A stretch of 64,000 nucleotides of DNA from Centaurea solstitialis (GCA_030169165.1 CM058040.1:78791684-78855683); one strand, 5' to 3'; counted from the stretch's first letter, positions 47,466 to 59,990 are shown. Notes: a model not told the origin generated them from the letters alone. A program made the numbers and translations.

Positions 47466-49069
47466 AAAGGTGTAGCCACCAACAATCAGAATAATGGAGT
47501 GGATCTGCACAAGCATCTAGATTCAACAACAGGGGAAGTAACTCAACTCCTAGTTCTTCTCAAGCATTGGTATCTCAAGAGGGACAAGGATTTGATTGGA
47601 GTGATCATGCTGAAGAAGCAGTTCAAAATCAAGCCCTCATGGCTGAAATTAAGGAGACTGAAGTTCCCACTGAGGTATCTTCTAAACTCTGTTCTGATTC
47701 TTGTTTAGAAACTGTGAAAAAGTATAGGGATCATAATCAGACTATGAGTGATAGTATCAAGAAGATGGAGAGGAGAGAGAGAGGAGAGAGTATGTTAAGA
47801 TCATAGACAACCTGGAGGATCAAATAAAGGCCTACAAAGCCAATGAACTTCAGTTTGAATATGATCATAACTACTGGAAGTGGGAAAAGAAAGAGCTTGA
47901 GAGAAAACTGTCTAAAGAAAAGGAGGAAGTAGAGAGTGCTAGGAAAGAATTATCCAAAGCCAAAGAAGACCTAGATAAATTTTCAAAGTCCTCTAAAGCT
48001 TTAGAATCAATCATAAGAGCACAAGTGACTAATGACCTGAAAAGGGGTATAGGATACAATAGTACCCCTCCTCCTTACAATCAGAATTACATTCCTCCAA
48101 CAACTGATCTTCTTGAGAGTATAGACAGAAGTGAGATGAAAGAAGGATTAGATAGTGTAGATCCAGTTGACTCAGAGGAGGAACCTGATAAGAAAAGCAC
48201 AGCTGAGACCATTCCTGATGAAAACCATCTTCTCACCAATGAGAAAGGTGGTATGCCATTTGTTCCTAGCAAAAAGGCAGAGACTACTAGGAAAGATAAG
48301 GGAAGTCTGTCATGACATCAGAAAATAACAAGAAAAGACTGAGACAACTAGGAAAGAGAGTAGGAAGGATCACTACACTCAGAGGACTGTAGTTGAACCT
48401 GGTACTTCCTCACAGCCCTCAAAACAAAAATCATCCTAGAGGGAACAAAAGAAACTGGAACAACCAATGGGCTCAATGTCATGGTGTTGATCTGAACAAA
48501 ATTAACAGACCAAAACCATGCTTTATTTGTTATAAGACAAATCATCTACCAAGAGACTGTTATTTCAATCCATTTAATCAAAGAAACAGATACCAAGCTA
48601 GAAGATTTGTTCATACACACAAAAAGGTTGTTCCTAAACAAAACAAATCTAGTCAACCCAAAAGAAAAGTTCAAAAGAAAAAGGTTGAAAAGAAGTCTGT
48701 TAAATTGGTTACTAAATGGGTACCTAAAGCTTCACTTAGTAATACTACTGCTTCAACAAGCAGTGGTAACAACAGTGTTGCTTCTGAAAGCAGTGATAAC
48801 AGCATCATAGTGTGGAGGTTAATATTGCTGCTAGCAATATCAGCAGTGATAACTCAAACACTACTTCATCTCAAGTTAACACTGCTGTGAGTAATAACAA
48901 GCAGTGGAAACTCAAATAATTTTACCACTGCCAAGTCTTCATTGAGAAAACCCATTGTAACCAAATATTCCAGTCATGAGATCCCTAGCAAAGATTATCT
49001 TTTAAAACTTAACAGATTGACAGAGGTCAATTATGTTAATGAAAAGGGAGAACCCAAGACCATATTGGC
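47466..49069 (+). pseudogene. Copia gag-pol spacer with broken coiled-coil ORFs
   Basis: Short open segments change frame several times (47499-47708, about 47816-48315, 48393-48890). One encodes a charged coiled coil (KWEKKELERKLSKEKEEVESARKEL read in pieces). Another carries the second zinc knuckle and a K/Q-rich basic tail. Serine/threonine/asparagine-rich sequence at 48740-48900 is built from ACTGCT/AGCAGTG repeats. This looks like a long Gag C-terminus decayed by indels. Confidence 0.75.
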
Positions 49070-52000
49070 TTGGGTTCCCTCAAGACACTAACTGTTTCAT
49101 TCTATGTGCAGAGCAACCAAGGAAGAAGGAGCAGTCTTTGGCATGTGGACAGTGGTTGCTCTAGGCACATGACAGGTATCATGTCATTACTTGAAGACTT
49201 TAAAAAGTTTGAAGGTGGACATGTTGCCTTTGGGGATAATCCAAATGGAGGTAAGATAAGTGGCAAAGGTAAGGTATCAAAAGGTAAGATGACTTTTGAT
49301 GATGTCTATTTTGTAGAGCAATTAAAGTATAATTTACTTAGTGTTTCTCAAGTTTGTGACAAGAAGTTTGGTGTATTTTTCACTGATACTGAATGTCTCA
49401 TTCTTGCTCCTGGCTACAAGATAGATGAGAGTAATGTGATGTTAAGAACACCTAGGAAGGATAATGTATACTGTTTGGACATTGAAGATGCTTCTTCTTT
49501 ATCATCCTTAAACTGTTTATTTTCAAAAGCATCTGTGAGTGAATCATCACTGTGGCATAGGAGGATGTGCCACATGAATTTCAAAAACATGAACTTACTT
49601 GTCAAAAATAACCTTGTAAGAGGTTTGCCTGCCAAGGAATTTTCAAGTGATGATCACTGTGTAGCATGTCTCAAAGGCAAGGAACACAAAAACTCACACA
49701 AGTCCAAAGAAGTAAACACTATCTCATCACCTCTATAGTTATTGCATATGGATCTTTTTGGTCCTACCAATGTGATGAGTATAGGCAAGAAATCCTATTG
49801 TCTGGTGATAGTTGATGATTACTCTAGGTTTACTTGGGTATACTTTCTGAGAACAAAGGATGAGACAAGTGGACTGATCAAACCCTTTGTGACCAGAGTG
49901 GAAAACAAGACAAACCTTAGGGTAAAAGTCATTAGATCAGACAATGGCACTGAGTTTAAGAATGCTGATTTAAATAGCTTTTGTGAGGAAAAAGGTATTG
50001 AGAGACAATACAGTGCTCCTAGAACTCCTCAACAGAATGGTGTTGCTGAGAGGAGAAATAGGACACTAATTGAGGCTGCAAGAACTATGTTGGCTGACTC
50101 TAAACTTCCAATCACTTTCTGGGCAGAAGCAGTTAACACTGCTTGTTATGTCCAAAACAGAGTTCTTATAGTCAAATCAAAAGGCAAGACACCCTATGAA
50201 CTTTTTGAGAAAAAGAAACCCTATATAGGATTTTTACAACCATTTGGGTGTCCTTGCACAATTCTTGATACCAAAACTCACTTAGGCAAATTTGAGAGCA
50301 AGTCTGATGATGGATTTTTTGTTGGATACTCTTCTCAGAGTAAAGCACTTAGAGTTTTTAATAGTTCTACAAGGATCATAGAAGAAAGTGACAATGTCAA
50401 ATGCAATGTGAACACTCCTAACATACCTGGAAGTGGTCCCAATTGGCTATTTGATATTGATTCACTAACTAACTCTTTGAACATGAGCTATACAGTGAAT
50501 ACAGGTTTAGGTACAGAGCAAGCACAAGAAACAAGTCCAACATTTGTCATGTTCCCCATGCCTCTTGTTGATTCAAATGATGCCTGTACCACTGATGAGT
50601 CACATGTTGTTGATCAAACAAACACTGGGTCTGCTGAGAAGAGTGATGATCAACCAATTGAGGAATCCTCACCCTCTCAGAATCTAGAAGGCATACATGT
50701 TTTAGAAGAGGGACCTCAATGGGATCAAGAACCAGAAGTGAATGATTCAAATCTAGGCGTGGATCTGACTGAAGAACCCCTGCATCTTACTAGAACACAA
50801 AAGAATCATCCACCTACACTAGTAATAGGGGACATTCAGTCTCCTATGATTACAAGGAAGCAGAGTAAATCCCTTCCCAATCCACACTTGAGCATGATTT
50901 CTGTTTTCCTCTCACAAACAGAACCCAAGAAGGCTCATGATGCAATGAAGGACCCAAGTTGGATAGAGGCCATGCAAGAGGAATTGCTGCAGTTTGTCCT
51001 ACAACATGTTTGGGATCTGGTGGATTTACCAAAAGGACACAGAGTCATAGGCACCAAGTGGATTTTCAGAAACAAGACTGATGAGAGAGGCATTGTTATC
51101 AAAAACAAGGCCAGATTGGTAGCACAGGGATATACTCAAGAAGAAGGGATATACTATGATGATGTATTTGCACCTGTTGCCAGAATTGAAGCCATCAGGC
51201 TATTCTTGGCATTTGCATCTTACAAAGGATTCAAAGTCTATCAGATGGATGTCAAGAGTGCCTTTCTTTATGGCACTATAGATGAAGAAGTTTATGTCAG
51301 TCAACCACCAGGGTTTGAAGATCCCAAATACCCTGATAAAGTTTACAAGTTGAGGAAAGCTTTGTATGGTCTTCATCAAGCACCTAGGGCTTGGTATGAT
51401 ACCCTGTCCTCATATTTGTTGGAAAACAAATTTGAGAGAGGTGTCATTGATAAGACCTTGTTCATCAAGAGAACTAAGACTGACATGCTTCTAGTGCAGA
51501 TTTATGTTGATGATATCATCTTTGGATCTACAAAGGATGATATGTGCAAGGAGTTTGAGGAGCTGATGCACAAGAAATTTAAAATGAGTTCTATGGGAGA
51601 ACTAACTTTCTTTCTTGGTTTGCAGGTCAAGCAGAAGCCTGAAGGGATATTCATCAATCAGTCCAAATATGTTGCATCCATGCTTCAAAATTTTGGAATG
51701 AATGATGCAAAGCCAGCAAGCACCCCCATGGAAACACATAAACATCTTACTGCTGATGTTGAGGGGGAGGAAGTTGATGTACACCATTATAGATCCATGA
51801 TTGGATCATTAATGTATCTTACAGCATCTAGACCTGATATTATGTTTGCTGTTTGTGTGTGTGCCAGGTTTCAGGTTAGGCCCAAGGAGTCTCATTTACA
51901 TGCAGTCAAAAGGATATTCAAATACCTGAAGGGACAACCAAGATTGGGACTATGGTATCCCAATGATTCATCTTTTGACTTAGTGGCATATACAGATAGT

Positions 52001-52447
52001 GATTATGGAGGAGCAAACTTGGATAGAAAGTCAACATCAGGAGGATGTCAATTCTTGGGAGGAAGATTGGTTTCATGGCAATGCAAGAAACAGACCACTG
52101 TTTCACAATCCACAACAGAGGCTGAATACATAGCTGCATCTCAATGCTGTTCACAAGTTCTATGGATTCAGAATCAGATGCAAGACTATGGTCTTTCCTT
52201 TTTGCAGACACCAATCTACATTGACAATAACAGTGCCATTAGCATTGTTAACAATCCAGTCAAGCATTCCAAGACCAAGCATATAGAGATTAAGTACCAC
52301 TTTATTAGAGACTGTAATGAAAAGAAGCTAGTTCAAGTTCTGAAAGTCCACACTGATGATCAATATGCAGACCTGTTCACAAAAGCCTTTGATGTAGGCA
52401 GGTTTACATTTTTGGTTACAAGTGTTGGAATGATGAACTCTGAATAA
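49070..52447 (+). pseudogene. pol: Copia pol: protease, integrase, reverse transcriptase, RNase H (one in-frame TAG)
   Basis: One frame runs from about 49070 to the TAA at 52445-52447, broken only by TAG at 49736-49738. Domains in order: aspartic protease motif LWHVDSGCSRHMTG; GAG-pre-integrase HHCC-type region (WHRRMCHMNF, CVACLKGK); integrase core with Asp in LLHMDLFGP, Asp in RSDNGTEF and Glu in RRNRTLIEAARTM; reverse transcriptase with QMDVKSAFLYG and catalytic YVDDIIFGS; RNase H with YTDSDYGG, TEAEYIAAS and IDNNSA. The RT and RNase H motifs are all present. The stop lies between the pre-integrase region and the integrase core, where a Gln codon (CAG) would be expected. The order IN-RT-RH identifies Copia. 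Confidence 0.93.
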
Positions 52448-53292
52448 CACTTCTCTTTATTATACTTTTATTTGTACTTTCTCTGTATACTTTCTTCCTT
52501 TTTGTTTTTATTCTTATTAGTCTTTAATGAGTTTGTGAATGGTGTAGGTACATGGTGAAGTTATTGGTTTGATCGCACAAAGCATGAGGATGTTACCACT
52601 GCTTAGTTAGAATTACTTCTACTAGCAGTGTCAATATCACGATATATGATTTTCATGTCTAAGTCATTACCCTGCTCGCACACTCGCACATTACCCTGCT
52701 CGCACACTCGCACATTACCCCTGCTCGCACACTCGCACATTACCCTGCTCGCACACTCGCACATTACCACTGCTCGTGCATTCACTTTTTACCACTGCTA
52801 AATCGCATGTTGCCACTGTGTTTGATTTTTACACCGCTGGTGTTATATGTGTCGTATTACCACTGCAAGTGTAATTACCACTGCTCGTTTCTAAATATGT
52901 GTCTTTTTACCACTGAGCGTGTACTTACCACTGCTTTTAATCTTACACGGGTTTTTACCACTGCTTTTAATTTGGCACATGTAATTACCTCTGCTTCAGT
53001 AACTTACCACTGCTTCTGTTTACGATTAACGAATACCACTGCTAGTGTTGCTTATCCATGATTGAGATTTTTACCACTGCTTGTGTTCGTTACCACTGTT
53101 GGTGGTAGTTACCCCTGCTCATCAGTTCACTATAAAAGCCCTAATTTGACCGCCTTTTTCACAAACGGCTATTCTGAACCTTTTCTCCAAAAACGTTTGC
53201 GATTCTAAATCAATTCTCTCTTTGTGTTCTTCGAATTTCGATTCAATACTGATTCTACTTCTGATTCTAGGGTTTTATTTGCGAAATCGATC
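52448..53292 (+). other. Copia 3' non-coding region packed with ACCACTGCT motifs
   Basis: Between pol and the third ORF, about twenty variants of TTACCACTGCT occur between 52585 and 53115. Four near-perfect tandem units of about 24 bp (TTACCCTGCTCGCACACTCG and following bases) lie at 52668-52765. ORFs here are repeat shadows. Confidence 0.8.
52668..52765. repeat. 24-bp tandem repeat in the Copia 3' region
   Basis: Four units, each joining a TTACCCTGCT motif to CGCACACTCGCACA. One has an extra C. Confidence 0.9.
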
Positions 53293-56200
53293 ATGGATTC
53301 TCTGTGTTTCATCAAAGATCACAATAAGGTGGGATATTTCAAGAAAGATGCCAATTTCGAGGGTTTTGAAGACATTCTTGATTTCTTGGCATCATCACAC
53401 ATTGCCTATGCTGCGACTATCAACCCAATCATCTACATTCAACACATGAATGATTTCTGATCAAATGCTGTTATTCAAGAAGAAGACGGAGTCAAAATCA
53501 TTCAGACCACTATCTGTGGTCACTCACTAACCCTAACCCCTGCGAAGATCAGATTTCATCTTCAACTACATGACGAATGAGGTATTTCTATGCTTATACC
53601 CTCAGTTATCATGGAAGCTTTTGAAAGAATGGGGTATACAGGATCTCGCACTTCTTTGAAATATCTTAAGGGTAAATTTTGCCCTCAGTGGAGGTTTTTT
53701 GTGCATACCCTGTTGCATTGTTTTTCAAAGAAAACCACCAGTTTTGGTGAGTTTAGCAGTACCATTGCCTCTGCCATGGTCTGTCTGGCCACTAATCAGG
53801 TGTTCAATTTTTCTCAAATGATTTTTGATGATCTTGTGTACAATCTTGAGAACATTAACAATTCTAAGGTCAAAACGTTTTTTATGTTCCCAAGATTTGT
53901 CCAAGAAGTTATTACCAAGGAATTGATGGATGTACCAATGCATGGTGACACCTATAAGAGCTCTGCTCTTGGTCATAAGGTGTTTGCCAATATGCAGAGA
54001 CCTGCAGAGGGCTCTAATGACCAATTCACTCCATTGTTCTCTACAATGATGAGAGTGAACCACCCACAAGGTGAGGCATCAGGCTTGCAGCCTACACAAC
54101 CAAGCATTCCCTCTGATGACCTACCCACACCTATCACTAAAACAATCCCTCAGTCTCTTGATACAACCCCCACCCCTACACTCAAAAAATATCAGAGAAA
54201 GAACAGGGGAGCTCCTTCCTCCTCTGGTTCTAAACCCAATGAGCCTTTAAGCCATCAGTTGGAGCATTCTCCTTCTGCTACTATCCAAAGGGAAACCCCT
54301 GGAGTGATGCCCCACTCATGTATAAAAAAGGTGCCCTCTAAGGAGAAGGATGGGCATGTGGTAGGTGAGGCTCAGACTACTGGTGTTGCACAAGGTGTGC
54401 ATCAGGACAGTTTGAACATAGCTAAGACCCCCACCACGACAACTCCTATTGAGAAATCAAAGGGAGGTCCCAGGTGCCAAGAAACCAAGGGGGCATCTAG
54501 TGCTTCAGCCAGGCTGAAGACTAATGTCAAAAAGCTCAAAGATCCAGTAATGGAGGTAAACACTCCTAAACCTGGTGAGGGCAGTTTTTCACAACAGGAA
54601 TTGATGGCCAACTTCACTGCTATTGCCAAGGATCTGAAGGCATTTGAGAAGAATTTTAATGTGCATGATGAGAAGCATGGTTCTCATGAGGCAAGGCTGG
54701 ATACTCTGGAGGAGCTAGTGACTGCACAACATGATTTGATCAAGGTGCATGATGCAAAAATTGTGAAGCAAGCCAAGATCATTCAAGCTCAAGGTGCTGC
54801 TATGGCTTCCATGAAAGGCACTATTCGAGCTCTGAGGAAGAGGTACTTAACTCTGGTTGCATTCACAAAGGGGGAGAGGAGATCTAAGGTGAAGGGGGAG
54901 CCAGAAAAAGAAAAAGAAAAGGATGTTGTGAATGAACCAGCTGATGTTGCTAGTTCTGAATTGCCTGATGAGGTGCCTGAAATTGTGATGGAAACAGGTG
55001 CTAAGGGGGAGACTGAAGAAGGAGTTAATCAAGAAACTAAGGTTGCAAGTGAACCTTTAGTTGATGCTGGTGATACAAGGGCTGAACCACAAGTGGAAGT
55101 TAATGAGGATGAGATGACAATTGCTGAGCTACTTGTAAAAATGCCTGAGGTGATTCCACCAACCAAGGGTGTAGTGATTAAAGAGCCTGAGATAGCAAAG
55201 AAGAAAAGTGAAGTTCCTCTTGATTCAAAAGACAAGGGAAAAGAGAAAGTGGTAGAAGAGGATGATGAAGAAACTGATGATGAAGCTGTTGAGGCTCAAA
55301 GGAAAGTGCAAGAATATGAAGCTTCAGAGGCTTTGGCTAAGAAGCTGAGTATGGAGGATCAAGAGAGATTGAACAAAGAAGAAAAAGAAAGAAAGAAGAA
55401 ACAAGCACAGCAAGATAAGGCTGGAAAGGCTGCTGCTAAGAAGTTACAAGACAGATTCAACAAGGAAGTGGAAAAAGAAAAGATCAAGAAAAAGATCATC
55501 AAGCCATTAACCAGAACTGAAGAAAGAAGAAGAATGGTAAGAAGTCTGGCTGGAATTCTTGGAAGACCTGTCCAATACTTTTCCAGATGGTCTTTTGAAA
55601 AAGTTAAACAGAAATATGAAGAAGTCAGAAAAGAGACTGATGTTGTAAAGCCTGATGAGGAAAAAGAAGTGAATGTACAGAGGAGGAGCAAAAGAAAGCA
55701 TGATGTAGTTACCACTGCAGAAGGTACTACCACTGCTGAAGAGAAAGTTCCCATTGCTAGTGAAACAGAGAAGAAGAAGGTTGATAAGGAACCAACTCAG
55801 ATTGAAAAGGAAACAGCTAAGTTGGCTAAGCAAATTAGTCAAGCAAAGAATAAGAGAAAGAAGTCCATTGCTCACAAAAAGCCAACCAAGAAGAGGAAGA
55901 TTTTCACTGAAGCTTCTAAAGTGATAGATTGGTATTGCTTTGAAGACAATAAAGTTGTGTTCTTCAGGGTTGTAAGAGAGGACCTGACAAGTGAGGTGTT
56001 TTCAAGTGCCAACAGAATGTTTACAAAGCTCTCAGCTTCAGATCTGAAGAAGATATATGAGGTTGGGTGTACTAAAGGAATGACTGAATTTGTAGAAGCC
56101 ATTGTCTTTCAAGAAAATCTTCAAACCATGTTTGCTTATGAGAAAGCAAAGGAGGAGAAGCAGAAGAAGAACATAAGACTGGAAAAAGGTGAAGTGAAAG

Positions 56201-56685
56201 AAGGAGAGGTAGTTGCCTGGAACTGCTACAAGGCAAATAGAGTTTTCACTGTCACTTATGATGGTGGTGTCAAAAGCTACTTCTTGGTAGATAAGAGGTA
56301 TGATTTTGAAAGAAAGATGATAGAAGGAGTTCTGAAGAGAAAGAAGTCTGTTATGTCTGAACTGGAAAAAGAAGTTACTGAGAATCTAACAAACCAGTTA
56401 GCAGACTTGCAAGAAGAAGAAACAGCAGAAGAAGAAAAAGTAGTGCTTTGGGGAGTAAGAGGAATCTTTAAGAAGTTTTATTTTGTACAGTGGAACAATG
56501 GAAAACAAAGAAGCAATGCAGAGTTTGATGGGATTCTGAACTTGGTTACTGCTGAAGACAGAGTAACTATGCATGAGTATGAGTTGGAGAAGTTTCAAGA
56601 ATTTCTGCAAGACTTAAACAGTTCAGACCATGCTAAGATGATCAAGAAAGCAATGCAACAGCTGAAGAACTTAATTTCTGATTGA
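53293..56685 (+). pseudogene. Copia third ORF (env-position protein of unknown function), two in-frame TGA codons
   Basis: The frame begins MDSLCFIKDHNKVGYFKKD at 53293 and stays open to 56685 except for TGA at 53458-53460 and 53578-53580. The downstream open part alone is 1031 codons from 53590. The N-terminal region (EAFERMGYTG, CPQWRFFVHTLLHCFS, MVCLATNQVFNFS) resembles a conserved domain I associate with 3' ORFs of Asteraceae Copia elements, from memory and unverified. A long low-complexity P/E/K region and a coiled coil follow. The C-terminus has three related modules (residues about 778, 874 and 951 of the 53590 frame). I see no signal peptide or membrane segment, so an envelope role is not supported. 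Confidence 0.7.
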
Positions 56686-56701
56686 AATCAGAAGTTAAGT
56701 T

Positions 56702-56711
56702 AGGGGGAGAT
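56702..56711 (+). promoter_or_regulatory. Copia polypurine tract
   Basis: AGGGGGAGAT lies immediately before the TG of the right LTR and is the typical Copia plus-strand primer. Confidence 0.9.
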
Positions 56712-57341
56712 TGTTAGAACTAATTCTGTTGCATTACCACTGCTGAAGATATTTTGGTTAACACTGCTGGTTGTGAAGTTCTTACCACTGCTAGTTCATA
56801 TGAAGGTTACCACTGCCAGTATGTGTGATTTCACTAAAGATCAGATTACCATTGCTCTTGAAGATTACCACTGCCTGTACAAAGTTACCACTGCTGGTGG
56901 AAGATTAATACTGCTTTTGTTATTACCACTGCTGACAAGTTAATGGTAAGGAAAGGATTGCGATGAATGAAGATATGGACAAGATACGATCTGCTTGGAG
57001 ATATTTTAGAGATTATCTTGTAAATCTAGTTTCCTTATTGTAATCTTGTAATTCGTATATATAGCTGATAGGTTTATCTTTGTTAGATACGAGTTTTTCA
57101 TAGCTTTTGTTTAGAATTAAGAGCCTCAAGATTGTTCTTGTAATCCCTGCAATTGAGAAGAGTTGCACGTCTGTTTGAGCCTGTTCAAACAGATTGGGGC
57201 TTGTGTTTGTAATCATTAAGCTATTGAAATCAATACACATACAGTTTGTTTACAAATTCATTGTTTTCTTAATACAATCAAAGTGTTATTCCGCAAACTT
57301 CTTTGATTAAGTTTTCTGATCTTGATATTTAGATCCTGTCA
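56712..57341 (+). repeat. Copia right LTR
   Basis: 630 bp, identical to the left LTR apart from three substitutions and a 25-base segment (about 56793-56817) missing on the left. ATTTG follows at 57342-57346. Confidence 0.93.
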
Positions 57342-57802
57342 ATTTGGGTTTTTCAGCTTCGATATTTACACCAATGACCTCCATTCTTCCCCCTTTCTCT
57401 TCTATCCAGATGTCCACCACCATCGAATTTTTGTGGGTTCGAGAGGATTGCGTTTTAATCTCGACAAAGGCTTTTAGATTTGGTTTGAGATAATTCTATA
57501 TTGACGGACTTTAGCCACCGTTGAGAATCATTGGTGGTATTTAGTTTTTTAGCTTCGATTCCAAGAAATTAGAGATTGTGAAAAGGTGTGGTATGTAGAA
57601 TATGAACTCCGATGGTTTAAAGATATGGAAGATTTCACGTTTTTGATATTCATTGTTTATAATACATTTTTGGATGTTAAATATAAACCAAAGGATCATT
57701 TTTGTTATTCAGACTGCTTATTTAACCTAAATCATATAAACAATGCATAAAGACATTTAAGATCTAATAAAACTTACCGGAAAACCAACCAAACATCCCC
57801 TT

Positions 57803-58030
57803 AACTATTTAGGTAAAAGACCTCTAAATTAGTTGGATGCAATATTGGCTGTCTCTAGTGCTGTATTCATTCCTAGATTTAAAAAGTCAATTCCAACTAA
57901 GAAACAATCTTATGATTATTAATTTTTTTGTGAGTTGATGAATTTGCAGCTACATTTTTAAATACATGTCTTCGCCAGTTCTTTACATTTCTAAAATTAT
58001 GAATTGAAATAAAGATTTGATGATGCGATA
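57803..58030. other. AT-rich spacer
   Basis: No feature recognised between the Copia-bearing repeat and the next SINE. Confidence 0.5.
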
Positions 58031-58361
58031 ATTTTTTTTTAACAAGAAGTTAACACACACATGCTCCAGCGGTATCGGGCCTCTAATTGAGCAATCCCAC
58101 TAATGTGTATCGGGCCTCTAATTGGGCAATCCCACTAATCCGCTACGACCTGGCCCAACCTATGGCTGAACCCGACCGGCAGGGAAGTGGGTCCTATAGA
58201 CTAGATCTTCCCATACCGGCCCCAAACCCGGCCCAAAGGACCAGATCCAAAGTCTAGATATCTTAGAAATGTCACTCGTGAGATTCGAACCCTGGTAGTG
58301 TGGCTTTAGTTTCACTTCACACCCTTGGAGATGTTACCTATCTAATTGAGCTAACATCCTT
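58031..58361 (-). mobile_element. tRNA-derived SINE, same family as 36975-37242
   Basis: Read on the - strand it starts with TTAGCTCAATTAGATAGG (A box) and CAGGGTTCGAATCTC (B box). It continues with the family body (GATATCTAGACTTTGGATC, GGCCAGGTCGTAGCGGATTA) and ends in a poly(A) seen as T at 58032-58040. Near its 3' end a segment of about 35 bp (GTATCGGGCCTCTAATTG) is tandemly duplicated. Confidence 0.8.
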
Positions 58362-59834
58362 TAATTATGTGATGAAATTTCTTTTTGTTTCAAATGTAAG
58401 AACTAGTGAATACGTCATTTTGTATAGGTCTGATAATAGTATATTAAAAATATATTGCAAATGCGATAACCTTCACATGTCCTCACACACATATAAAGCT
58501 AAGTTTATATTGAATTATATGAATGTGATATGTTAACATTTCTCACAAAAATGAAAAAAAAAAATTCACAAAAACCAAACCTCGATATAGAAATGGTACA
58601 TATAGTAACACTTGTTCTTAGTGCTAAAGAACTCCCGCATGTCAAATGCTTTATATCGTGTCATTTCTACGGGTCTTGAAGTTTCATTATCATGAATAAA
58701 AATCTTAGAGCATTTATCTTAGTAAAACCTCTAAGAACTTCACTTGTCATATTTGTTTTCTATCACATCATGGTTATCTCAACAAAATAGGAACCGTAAC
58801 AAAACTTTACAACGGGAGTTCTTATAAAAGTCTCCCTTCCGCTTTTTATTTATTATATATAATTTTATTTTATACTTATTAATTTGCAATTTATAAATTA
58901 ATTTTATTTTACGTACATAATTTATTTTAAGAATAACCTTTACATTTTATGAGATAATTAAAAATAAACTTATTAAAACAACATATATCATTAATATAAA
59001 AATTTACAAGAAACAAAAAATAAAACAAAATTTAAAGTTTTTTATAATAGTTTTTTTATTTTGTATCAATTTAACATATATTTTATAGATTTATTAAAAG
59101 AATTGTTAAGAAATAATAAAAATAATAACAGATAGGAAAAGTATACTCAAACCCGAAATCTTATTGAAACACCTAGGTTTTTAATAACTACTTATGACGG
59201 AATAAAGACCTATATCCCAAAGTCTAGAAGTTTTTATAAAAACCGTAGAACTTCAATAGTAACCTCCATCATAAATGTTATAAGTTGTGACGTATATGAG
59301 ATCCAATAGAGCATCCATAATGCACATGTTTTTTACGAGGTTCTTTTTGGGGTTTTTACAAGAATCTTCACTGTGTAGCATACGTTCTTGTCTAGTTACA
59401 GGTTTTTATTGGAACCCAGATGGTTGAACAAGAACTCGGGTTTTTGTAATACTTTCATTTTCTATTATTATTTTATTTTTGTTATTTCTTAACCATTTTT
59501 TTCTTTTAATAAATCTATAAACCATATATATTGTGCATTAAATAAATTAAAATAATTATTATAAAATAACCATGGAACAAAACATAGCTCGGATCACTAT
59601 TTTATGTTTGAATTCATGTGGAACAAACATATAGGAAGAAAGTGTAACAAGCGTGTTTCACCTTCACCGGTGTAACAAGCTGGAAAGTTCATATTTTTAT
59701 CAACCTTCAAATAAAACATAATTTCCTTCAAAAACATCAAATAGCCTCCCTCTTTATATTTTATCTATTCCATAAACTTTTAGACGGCGATTGTTTTTTA
59801 AAAGGTGTTGAAGTCTGAACTTTGATTTCACTTA
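58362..59834. other. AT-rich intergenic DNA with MITE remnants
   Basis: TTAGAGCATTTATCTTAG (about 58706) and AGAGCATCCATAATGCAC (about 59310) resemble termini of the 39762 MITE family, but I could not pair them into one element. No gene is supported. Confidence 0.4.
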
Positions 59835-59990
59835 GACCATCCACAGCGGTCATGCTGCTTGCCAATGATACCAGCTGGCAGCTACCACATCAGATTTCCA
59901 CGATCTTACCAACACCTTACTAATCCTTACCAATTCATCCACACCCATACCAATCTAAATAATTAATTAAAAAAATAAAAGAAAAAGAAA

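Larger units (their letters stand above)
45769..57341 (+). mobile_element. 11.6-kb Ty1/Copia retrotransposon with an extra 3' ORF (Sirevirus-like layout)
   Basis: The element is structurally complete: LTRs, initiator-Met primer-binding site, gag, protease, integrase, reverse transcriptase and RNase H in Copia order, a long repeat-rich 3' region, a third ORF, a polypurine tract and perfect ATTTG target duplications. The large ORF after pol and the initiator-Met primer are shared with the Sirevirus lineage; lineage assignment would need an RT tree. The LTRs differ by only three substitutions and one 25-bp indel, so insertion was recent. Gag, pol and ORF3 nonetheless carry frameshifts or stops, so this copy is probably not autonomous. 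Confidence 0.95.
45309..57802. mobile_element. Possible small TIR element that received the Copia insertion
   Basis: AAGGGGTTGTTCGGGTTG at 45309 resembles the complement of CCAACCAAACATCCCCTT at 57785-57802. Removing the Copia element leaves about 920 bp between them. This is a weak call, because only the outer 18 bases match and no target duplication was found. Confidence 0.3.

Noticed and set aside
53222..53292. Separate small gene just before Copia ORF3
   Set aside because: The sequence is in the leader of the third ORF of the same element. The two short ORFs overlap that frame or lie out of frame with it.
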